From: CAWGXG01 sp963826505
GTDB taxonomy: Bacteria; Chloroflexota; Anaerolineae; Aggregatilineales; Aggregatilineaceae
Assembly: GCA_963826505.1 (NCBI GenBank)
Contig: CAWGXG010000006.1
Span: forward strand, 310,001-374,000
Direction: 5' to 3'
Length of the DNA stretch: 64,000 bases
Position 1 is the stretch's first letter. Each line of letters opens with the position of its first letter. Positions 55,651-64,000 of the stretch are shown here, in pieces. Both the position numbers and the translations under genes were made by a program. Below the pieces are notes generated by a model, which did no database searches, was not told the DNA's origin, and saw only the letters and a list, made by a program, of their open reading frames with translations.

Positions 55651-57209
55651 TCAGGCTTCGGATAAGGCGGTCAGGTCCGCAAAGGCCGGTTCGGCGCGTT
55701 GCAACAGGCCACGGTAGAAATCCACGTAGTCAGCGTAAGCGCTGTGCGCGGCCGCGCGCGGCTCGTAGTGGATCGTGTCCTGAATGAAATGCTCGGACGC
55801 GGCGGTGATGTCGTCGAAGATGCCCACCGCGTATCCGGCCAGGATGGCGATCCCGGCGGCTGACATATCGTCCCGGCACAGGCACACGTAAGGGATGCCC
55901 ATCACGTCGGCTTTGATCTGCGTCCACAGCGCGCTGCGCGAGCCGCCGCCATAGGCCAGCACTTCTGTGATGTCCGCTTCCGGATGGTTTTCCTGAAAGG
56001 ATCGGAACATCAGCGCCTCGTCATAGGCGATCGACTTCCAGCACGGAGCGGTAGAAATGCTCGCGCTTGTGCGTCCAGGTGAAGCCGAACCACGCCCCGC
56101 GATAATCGGTGTTGTTGGGGCAGGCGCGCCCGCCCAGGTGCGGAATGAAGAACAGTTTTTCGGACCCTGGCGGCAGGGCCCGCGCTTTTTCGTCCAGCAG
56201 CGCGTACACGCTGCCCGCGCCCGCGGCCTGGGCCGCAACTTCGTCGGCGCTGGCGAACGTCTCCTGGAACCAGTGATGCGTCAGCCCGCCGCCGATGATG
56301 TAGGATACCGGGTTCCAATAGCCGGGCACGACCGCGGGCAGAATTTCGGCCATGCGGTTTTTCAGGTCCGGCTGGTAGGTTTCGGTGCACCAGCGCGACG
56401 ACCGGGTAGGTCCCGGCGTTGTCGGACATGCGGTTGGGGCGCGTGATGCCCGCGCCCACCAGCGCCGCCGTCTGATCCGCCGACCCGGCCACGATGGGCG
56501 TGCCCTGCTCGCAGACCCGGTGATGGCCGCTGCATGCCTGCCCAGGCCGCCCACCACTTCCGTCGACTTCACGATGCGCGGCAGTTTGTCCAACGGGAAT
56601 GTCCATGAGCGCGCACAAATCCGGGGACCAGCAATAATGCTGCGTGTCGCTCAGGCCGGTGGCCCACAGATAGGTGTGATCCATGAACAGGTCCTCGGTC
56701 GCGAGTCCGATCAACTGCCCCAGCACATAACCGCCGATGGTCACGAACTTGACCGAGCGGCGGTAGATGTCGGGGAACGCATCGCGAATCCACTGTATTT
56801 TGGGGCCGGTGGTGGGTTGGCCGGAGCCGGTCAGCGAGCGGATCAGATCGTGATGCTCGTCCAGCACGCGGTTGAGATAGGGGGCAAAACGCATATCGAG
56901 CGTGGTGGTGTAGGGCATGATCGGTTCGCCCTGCGCGTCGATGCCCATCGTGCCGCTGCAAATGCCATCCAGCGCAATCGCGGCGACATCGCCCGGCGCG
57001 AACGGCGGTGTTCTGCACCAGCTCGCGCAGCGAGTCAAGCACGTCCTGCAAGATGGCTTTGCGCGTCGTACTCGGCCACGCCGGGCCGGGGTTGGTCGGG
57101 GTGGGTGTCGCGTTTGGCCGATCCCAGGACCGCGCCTGCCGTCGTATAGACGGAGGATTTGACATAACTTGATCCGATGTCAATCGCAACCAGATATTTT
57201 TGTTCCATA
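55651..57209 (-). CDS. FGGY-family carbohydrate kinase (about six frameshifts)
   Basis: About 520 residues if read across breaks near 57062, 57005, 56600, 56540, 56395 and 56045. N-terminal YLVAIDIGSSYVKSSVY is the phosphate-binding FGGY start. ALDGICSGTMGIDAQGEP, PIVAGSADQTAALVGAG and the C-terminal adenosine motif VLAYGGGSRSALWTQIKADV are all present. It is closest to xylulokinase-like members. AGAGGG precedes the ATG at 57209. Motifs survive between all breaks, so indel errors are likelier than decay. The density is exceptional, though, and a real pseudogene cannot be excluded. It would phosphorylate a pentose, hexose or related polyol. Confidence 0.8.
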
Positions 57210-57220
57210 CAAAACCCTCT

Positions 57221-58290
57221 TTATCGCCGTGCAGACGGGGCCAACCGATCGTGGTCGAGCGGGTATGTGCCATAGGTGCGGATCGCCGTGACCATCGCCC
57301 TGTAAAGCTCCGGTTTGACGCCCGAATGAATCGAATTGCTGGACGAGCAGGCATAACCCCCGCCCGGCCCGGCGGCGCGGATGCAGGTTTTCACCGCCTC
57401 GACCACGTCTGCTTCTGTACCGTCCACCAGCACGGAGGCGCAGTCCACATTGCCCTTGATGGCGACCCGGTGCTCCAATCACGCTTGACAGTCGCCAAGT
57501 CCATGCCGGCGATCGGATCGACGGGATCGATCCCGTCGATGCCCGCGTCTACCAAACTGCCTAACACGCCCTGAATATTGCCATCGGTGTGTTTCCAGTA
57601 AACCAGGCCGCAGTCGTGAATCGCGGCAACCCACCGCCGGAAATGGGGCATGAATAACTGATTCCAGACTTTGGGTGAGATCAGCGTGCGCTGATTGTCG
57701 GCAATGTCGTCGCCCGACATGACGACTTCTGCGCCCAACTCAGCGGCGATTTCCAGCAGGGCGATGCTCTGGTTGATGCACTTGACCACCACTGCTTCGA
57801 CCAGCTCCGGTTCGGTCAGGCACATCATCAGCAGATTGGTGTAACCCAACAGGTCGCGCGGGTTGGACCACACATCGCGCAGTTGGACGAAGATGGCGCG
57901 TTGGCCTTTGAAGCGCTGGATGCGTTGCTTCATCATATCGAAGCGACCCGGCGCATAAGGATCGGGCGGCTGCCAGCGTTCGAGATCGTCCGCGCTTTTG
58001 AGCGGAGCAAGCGCCTCGATGGCGACCGGGTACGCTTCATGACCGCGCTCGCGCGTCACACCCCACTCATCGATCAGGCGTTGATCGGGTAGGGGGCGCT
58101 TGACGTAGGTGGGGCCGCACATCACGGCATCCAGATCGAACAACTCGATGAAATCTTCGTAGGTTCCGCCCCCGGTCATGCGTGTGATTAGGCCGGGATC
58201 GACGTCCCATTCAAAGGTGGGTATCCGGTCAGGTTCCTGGCGCTGGAGCACAGCCAGCACTCGCTCGCGGCCCGTCATGGGAGCTGACAT
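57221..58290 (-). CDS. UroD-superfamily protein, copy 3, HxCG motif altered (frameshifted)
   Basis: About 356 residues. Begins MTGRERVLAVLQRQEPDRIPTFEW, then VVMSGDDIADNQRTLISPKVW. At the position of the HxCG metal motif it reads YWKHTDGNIQGVLGSL, so Cys is replaced by Asp, unlike copies 1 and 2. The frame breaks near 57476-57480 (one missing base on the minus strand) and resumes EHRVAIKGNVDCASVLV, then GPGGGYACSSSNSIH, to the stop at 57221. GGGAGAG precedes the ATG. It lies between the DUF4432-like protein and the kinase. Confidence 0.84.
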
Positions 58291-58296
58291 GCTGGA

Positions 58297-59399
58297 TTAC
58301 TCTCCCTCAACTTCGCCCGAAGCCGAGACATTGGACACACGGTCGATGCCGCTGAAAGCCACCGCACACAGCCGTGTTTCGACGGTTTCGTTGGGCTGGA
58401 GCAAGAGCGCCGTGCCGTTTTCAACCGCTTCAGCCAGCCCGTTGGTAGGGTAGCTGGTCCAGGGTTCCAGCGCCATGGTGTGCAGGCGCTGCCACCAGGG
58501 ATACCCCTTGGCCACGTCACCAAGCTGCTGCCAGTACCAGATGTAACGGTAGAGGTCTTTGTCAAAGCTCAGACCAAAGCCCACCTGATGGGTCGGGTTG
58601 GTGATGGCATACCAACCATCGGTTAGCGCCGTCAGGTAGGCCATTTCTTGCCCCTGTTCTGCTCCGTAGGCGGGAACGTTGCTGGCGTCCAGCGTGCCAC
58701 CGGTCAGCGCCGGGCCTGGGGCCACGCGCTTTCCGATCCCGGCACAAAGCGGCGCGGCTCATAGCCTGCCATCGCAGCGTGCACCAACAGGCGTTGGGCC
58801 GGGGCGTGAATCACGGCCCCTTCGCGCAGAAACGCCCCGCCAAAGGCGATGTGATGGCCCCACATACAATGCAGCGGTTCGCCCGCTTCGTTAGTGAGAC
58901 GCTCCTCAATGAACAGCGCGGCTTTCCCCCGTTCCAGCGCGAGCGTTTTTTCTAACCTGAACGGGATGCGGTAGGGCCGCACTGACAGCGTCACTGCCAC
59001 GCGCTCAGGGGTGTCCGCGGTGATGGCGCAGCGCCAGGGAATCAGGCTGATCTCGCCGTGCTGACCCAGAGACGCGCCTTTGTACTGGCTGGGTGCGCCG
59101 CCGTTGGGCAGAACTTCGTTCCAGCCACCGCTGTAGTAGTCTATGAACGCCGTATCACCCAGCGCGTCCAGGGTTCCGTCTTGCGGGGTGCGGATCCCGC
59201 GTGGGCGGTGCAGCAGAAAATCGACGTCATAGGGCTTGTAGCGAAACTCGATGATATCGCTACCCCGGTCGGCCAGGATCACGACGCGCAGTACATCATT
59301 TTCCAGAATGACCGTGCGCAGACCCTTGTAGGTCCATTCATCCGAAATGCGACACCCATTTTCCCCAAAAGGAGGCCAGGCCGTCGATGGTGCTGTCAT
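58297..59399 (-). CDS. DUF4432 / aldose-epimerase-like protein (frameshifted)
   Basis: About 367 residues. The sequence ENDVLRVVILADRGSDIIEFRYKPYDVDFL matches the galactose-mutarotase superfamily as found in DUF4432. CMWGHHIAFGGAFL near residue 185 and GFGLSFDKDLYRYIWYWQQLG near 280 carry the conserved His/Trp. One base is missing in a G/C run near 58738-58740. It starts 4 bp after the GH38 stop and ends 6 bp before UroD copy 3. A mutarotase or isomerase role on the mannosidase product is the likeliest guess. Confidence 0.8.
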
Positions 59400-59403
59400 G
59401 GCG

Positions 59404-62140
59404 TCAACCCGACTCTGCCAGCCGTACCCGGATCGTTTCGATGCGATAGGGATCGATGTGGCCGGATACGCGGTGTGCTTCCACTACTAACGTGCCGTCG
59501 TCGAGCGCGACCTCGGTCAGGTTGCAGCGGACCGCTGCCTGCACAGGGCTGAGCGTGAAGCGCGCCTCGAAATCGGAAGCGGCCCCGCTCAATTCTTGCA
59601 GGCGCAGAATGATCCCGTCGCCGTCAGCCGCGGGTGTGAGCCCGATCAGGTGCACGTTGCCCGGCTCGACCGTCAAGAAGCTGGCTTCTTCGGGCAGATG
59701 CGGCGCGAAGGGGAAGGCACGCCGCGTCAACCCTGAGGGGCGATCCCAGACTGGACCGCACAGCGGTTCAACGGCGGCCTCCGCGCCAAAACGGGTCGCC
59801 GCCACCGGATCAAAGGGGCCGGAGTGGGGCAGCAAGCGATAGCGGAAACGCATCCACCCCGATTGGCTGACCTGGAAATTGGTGAACCAATGATTGTTGA
59901 GCGGCCAACTGACCAGATAGGGTTGTTCCATTTGCATCTTGGCGAGATATTTGTGGTTGGTGAAGCCGCCCAGGTGAATCATAGGCGCGTCAGGCGTGGC
60001 GACCGTGACGCCGCCCGCCGAATCGCTCAGGTCTACCCAATGCTGGATCGAGTAGAAATCGCGGCTGGCGTACGGAATCTGCTGGACTTCCGCCTGGACA
60101 ACCGCACCGGCCGCCTCATAACGCGGGACGGGCTGGTCCAGCGCAAACGGGAAAGCGATATACACGGATTCCGCGTCGGGGATCGCCGTTTTGTTGATGT
60201 CATAGATCAGATCGATCCACGGCAAATCGTCATAAAGCACGACCTGTACGCGGACATCTTCCGCGCCGGGAGCGTCCAATCGCACGCTCAAGCGCCCGTG
60301 CCCGATGCCCGGCACAAAGCTCACCGATTCCACCCCGTGCGGTCCTCGGCGCAGCGGAGCAAGCGCGGGCTGGTGATCGTGATCGGGGACATTCGCGAAC
60401 ATCACCTGCATGTCGCGCCGGCCGCGCGGCGAGCGGTTGGTTTCGTAGACGTAGTGGCCCAATCCCCACGTGGCTGACGTGTCAACCCATTCTTTGCCGG
60501 TTGTTTTATCGATCAGGCTGGCGATGGCGCCGGTAACCGGATCCATGTGCAGCCGGTAGTAACGGTTTTCTAGCAGCCAGCCGTCGTGGCTGACCTTGGT
60601 TTGAGCGGTCAGACCCGGTGCGGGACGCGGTGTGAACTTCGGCTCGACCGAGTGAACTGCCATCCATTCGGAACTACCGAGCGCTTGCGGGGCAGAATCA
60701 TCGGGATCTTCCAACCGTAAGGGCACAGTCGTATACCCACAGGGCGGCAGATCGACCATGCCATAATCGACGCGACTGGCCTGTTCCGACTGCGGCCCGG
60801 AGAGCTCCAGGCTGCGTTCGAGCTGGTCGTCTTCCCACCCTGTGGGTGTAATGGCGGGCAGGAAAAGCGGGACGCGTCGCGCCCAGGGCAGGGGGTTGAA
60901 CACCACTACGCGCGGTTCATCGGATTGCGGCAGGCGCGCGCCCAAATCGCGTTGAGCGGCCTGCCAGAAGCGTGTGGTCGCTGCCGCGCCCTCATAAGCG
61001 TACAACAGTTTGCGGTAGCCCTGTCCTCGTGCATCGCCCGTTGAAGGATACATGATGCTGTCATAGCTGCCCCAGGTATGTTCATCGTAGAGCAGCAGAT
61101 CGCGCCACGCCTGATCGGCATCCGGCGCGCTGTAGGAGTCATTCTGAGGCTGTCCGTGCAGCAGGGCATTCAGCGCCCCAGCCGTAAAGTACCGGGAGTG
61201 GCTTTGGCGGTTGAGGGCCGTCTCAAAGGCGCTGCTGCCAACGCCCTGCGCCCACCAGTCCGTCCAATCTCCACTGAGGGTGGTCAGACCGGGTTGGGCG
61301 TCCAGCCGCGTGAAGAATTCATCCAGCCGGACGATGTTCAGCCGAGGCTCCCAGCCGCGCCGGTTCCATTCACGCACGAACTGCACCAGTTCTTCCTGCG
61401 GGCTGCCATTGTCCCACATGAAGGTACTGGTGATCTGGAACATGATGAAGTCGTACGTATAACCGCCGTCGATCAAGCTTTTGACATAGTTCTGCACGCG
61501 CGGGTAGGCGGCGTCAATGTCGGTGTGCCATCCCTGCGGAGTCTGCATCCTGGGAATGCCCAAGCACATGGCCGTACCCGTACGTCTCGCCGTGCCAGGT
61601 GAGCAGCTTCCGGCCACTCGGCCCGGCCCAGCGGAAGCCTCTGGGGCGCGGCTGCGGATTGCGGCCCATCACGCGGTTGATCGCCATGCTGAAGCCTTTG
61701 AAACCGGCATCCAGCAGCAGTTCCACCAATCCCCACTGTTGGCCGTTGACATCGCAGTTCATGCCGTGTTGGATGTCGAGGCCGTAATCCCGGCGCAGTG
61801 TTTCCGCGAGCTGCAAGGAACGTGCCAATAACGCGGTCGGAGCCAGCGGAGTCAGATTGCAGTACATCCCTCCGAAGCCGATCAAGCCCGTCTGATGCAG
61901 CTTTTGCAGCCGTTCGATCTGGGCTGGGGAGGCATGACGAATGAAATCATCGGTGAGCACGGTGGTTTCATTGGTCCACTTGAATTGCTCGCCCGGCCCG
62001 CCATCGGCATACTGCTCGGCCAGATCGAGGGCCCGCGCGAGATAGGCGCGCTGTAAAGCGAAGACATTGTCCTGATAGTTGGTGTAGCCAATGTCGGTAT
62101 GCGAATGGTGCACGATCAAAATATCGCGTATTTGTGTCAT
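59404..62140 (-). CDS. GH38-type alpha-mannosidase-like glycoside hydrolase (frameshifted)
   Basis: About 912 residues. The N-terminus LIVHHSHTDIGYTNYQDNV carries the family's zinc-binding HxD, and MNCDVNGQQWGLVELLLDAG the nucleophile Asp. A middle three-helix region and a C-terminal beta-sandwich (VQQIPYASRDFYSIQHWVDLSD, FTNHKYLAKMQMEQPYL) complete the fold. One extra base near 61558 interrupts the TIM-barrel-like domain. There is no signal peptide, so it acts on oligosaccharides brought in by the adjacent permeases. It suggests the operon's substrate is an alpha-mannoside or similar glycan. Confidence 0.87.
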
Positions 62141-62166
62141 AGGGTGGTGTCAACTCCACTGAGTGA

Positions 62167-63004
62167 TTATTCGCCTTGCGTTGTCAAGACCATGCCTTGC
62201 AGCAGGTAGCGACGCAGCAGCAAAAAGATCAAAAGCGTCGGCACAGAGGCGATCAACGCCCCGGACAATACCGACGGCATGTTGGTCCCTGCGTAGATAC
62301 CGCGCATGCCTGCTAAGCCTGCCATCAAGGGCCGCACATTGTCCGAGCGTGCCAGCGTGATGCCGAACAGCAAATCGTTCCAAATCCAGGTGAACTGGAA
62401 CAGGAAGAGCGCGGCCATCGGCGCGAAGGACAGCGGCAGGTAAATGCGAACGTACACGCCAAAATTGGATAAGCCGTCCAGCCGCCCCGCCTCCGATAGT
62501 TCAAGCGGGATGGTGATGAAAAAATTGCGCAGCACAAACAGGCAGAACGGAATACAGATCGCGATGTAGAAGACGTACAGGCCCTTTTTCGTATCGTAAT
62601 AGTTGTGATCCAGATACAGGCGATACAGTGGCAGCAGATACATCTGGAAGGGGAAGATCGTGCCGCTGTAGATGATCATGAACCACCCGAAGCTGAAGCG
62701 GGGCTTGAGGTGGACCAGTGAAAACGCCGCCAGCGACGCGATGAGGATCGCGCCCAATGCGCCCACCGACGCATACAGGATGGTGTTGATGAAGCTGGTG
62801 CCCAGCTTGCCCTGATCCCAGGCGAACTTCAGGTTTTCGCGCAGCGCGAAGCTGTGCGGTAGCGCCCACACCGCATGGTGGGAGTAATCGGTTTTGGATT
62901 TGACCGCGACCAGGGCCGGTGATCCCGATCGGGGTCAGCCAGATGATGGTCAGCACGATCAACAAGCCCATCAATAAAGACCGGTTCAGGGTACGCGCGT
63001 TCAT
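62167..63004 (-). CDS. Sugar ABC transporter permease (MalG type), frameshifted
   Basis: About 278 residues, six TM segments. The ATG at 63004 overlaps the upstream stop (ATGA). After the first TM (NRSLLMGLLIVLTIIWLTPIG) the frame is lost near 62911-62935 and resumes AVWALPHSFALRENLKFAW. The EAA loop ELSEAGRLDGLSNFGVYVRIYLPLSF near residue 190 marks CUT1 sugar permeases. It pairs with the MalF-type gene. No ATPase is encoded here. Confidence 0.88.
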
Positions 63005-63913
63005 CGGTTAAACTCCCGGCGGAATATCTGGTACAGGTAGATGGCGGAGAAGGCAAAAACGATCAGCGAGAGCAGTGTCGCGATAGCTGCGCCATAGCCC
63101 AGGCTTGAACGACACAAACAACTCGCGGTACATCGTCACGACCAGCGTCTCCGATGAGCGGTATGGCCCGCCCTGCGTCATTACCCAGATCAGATCGAAA
63201 ACCTTGAAGCTGTTGATGACCGCCAGCGTAATGATAACGGTCGTGATCGGCCTAAGCAGGGGTAAGGTCACGTTACGAAAGACCTGCCAGGCATTCGCGC
63301 CGTCGATCTTGGCCGCCTCGATGGGATCGGGCGGGATGGTTTGCAGGCCGATCAAAAACAAGATCATATTGGTGCCTGCCGACTGCCAGGTATAGGCGGC
63401 GATCATCATATAGGTATGGTAGGGTGGCGAGATGAGCCAGGAACGCGCCAGACTCTTTAATCCAACCTCGATGAGAACTTGATTGATAAACCCGTTAGGC
63501 GCGAGCATGAAGGCCCACATCACACTGGTACTGGTGGCTGAAATGGCATACGGCAGATAGAAAACGGTCTTGAAGAATCCTTCAAACCGGATGCGCGCGA
63601 TAAGCACCGCCATGCCGAGACCCCACAGCACAGGGAACAGCAAGGTCGCGACCACCCAGATCAGCGTGTTTTGAAACGAGGTCTGGAAGACCGGGTCTTG
63701 AAAGAAGTTCCTGTAGTTGTCCAGGCCGATGAAATGGGGCGGGTTAAGTCCATCCCAATTGGTCAGGCTGACGTAAACCGTGTATCCGGCGGGATAGAGC
63801 AAGAAGACGCATACGAAAATCAGGGCCGGCAGCAGGTAAATATAGGCGTCCAGTCCGGCCAATCGTCGCATAGAGAAACGAGATTGATTCAGAAAGCGGG
63901 CAGCAGTTGACAT
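63001..63913 (-). CDS. Sugar ABC transporter permease (MalF type), frameshifted
   Basis: About 304 residues from the ATG at 63913. Six TM segments follow RRLAGLDAYIYLLPALIFV, with EAA loop EAAKIDGANAWQVFRNVTLPLLRP near residue 210 and WVMTQGGPYRSSETLVVTMY. The frame breaks near 63101-63115 and the true end is SLGYGAAIATLLSLIVFAF...FRREFNR, stopping at 63001. It is the most upstream gene of the operon seen. A binding-protein gene probably lies beyond 64000. Confidence 0.88.
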
Positions 63914-64000
63914 AAGCTTTTTTCTCGAGGCTGGAAATCCGAACAAAAAGGGACCAGCGGGCGCTCGAAGGAGAAAGTGAACGCCCACCGGCAGCTATCT

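Noticed and set aside
53548..63913. Calling every interrupted gene a pseudogene
   Set aside because: Breaks are single-base, motifs are intact on both sides and in-frame stops are absent, so assembly indels explain them more simply.
1..64000. Mobile elements, prophage or CRISPR
   Set aside because: No transposase, integrase, phage structural gene, cas gene or regularly spaced repeat was seen.
1..64000. Cobalamin or SAM riboswitch upstream of the MttB or UroD genes
   Set aside because: No conserved riboswitch core was recognised in the leaders of these genes.

Overview
This is about 64 kb of GC-rich bacterial chromosome. The gene content fits a Chloroflexota bacterium, probably Anaerolineae-like. 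The pointers are kinase-STAND-WD40 and TIR-STAND-WD40 giants, a CHASE4/PAS/GAF histidine kinase, orphan TadE/TadG-type proteins, several MttB-family methyltransferases without pyrrolysine, and sugar ABC operons carrying UroD-like proteins. The taxon is an inference from gene content. I found no rRNA, tRNA, CRISPR array, prophage or insertion sequence.

Layout. 0-3 kb: the end of one MttB-family gene, then a divergently placed MttB + PLP-lyase pair. 3.1-4.2 kb: an orphan secreted protein. 4.4-9.2 kb: a MarR regulator with a striking dyad operator, and a heterodimeric ABC drug-type exporter. 9.3-12.5 kb: three TadE/TadG-like genes. 12.7-17.2 kb: an OmpR-type response regulator, a large hybrid-domain sensor kinase and an FHA/zinc-ribbon protein. 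17.4-26.9 kb: a secreted SH3/FecR-like protein, a Ser/Thr kinase-STAND-WD40 protein, and a convergent TIR-STAND-WD40 protein. 26.9-29.3 kb: a YfhO-like membrane protein. 29.6-35.6 kb: a Fbp-type ABC importer next to a third MttB-family gene. 35.9-40.5 kb: a LysE exporter, a P1 (DmpA) peptidase, a GH105 hydrolase and a secreted metallophosphoesterase.

40.8-50.4 kb is a sugar locus. It holds a LacI regulator, a Tat-exported binding protein, two permeases and an aldose-epimerase-like protein, divergent from a sulfatase and followed by a PHP/DUF3604 protein and a Gfo/Idh dehydrogenase. The LacI-sulfatase intergenic region contains two abutting copies of a perfect 12-bp palindrome. 50.5-52.0 kb has a decayed DUF917 remnant and an aldo/keto reductase. 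52.3-63.9 kb is one long minus-strand operon: two sugar permeases, a GH38 alpha-mannosidase, a DUF4432/epimerase-like protein, three UroD-superfamily proteins, an FGGY kinase and a HAD phosphatase. No corrinoid protein is visible near the UroD-like genes, so a role in sugar metabolism is more likely than methanogen-type methyl transfer. This is the best candidate for an undescribed pathway.

Quality note. Many genes carry single-base frameshifts, often in short homopolymers, with intact motifs on both sides. There are about six in 0-16.6 kb, none in 16.6-50 kb, and about thirteen in 53.5-63.2 kb. I annotate each such gene as one CDS across the break. Most look like assembly indels rather than real pseudogenes.
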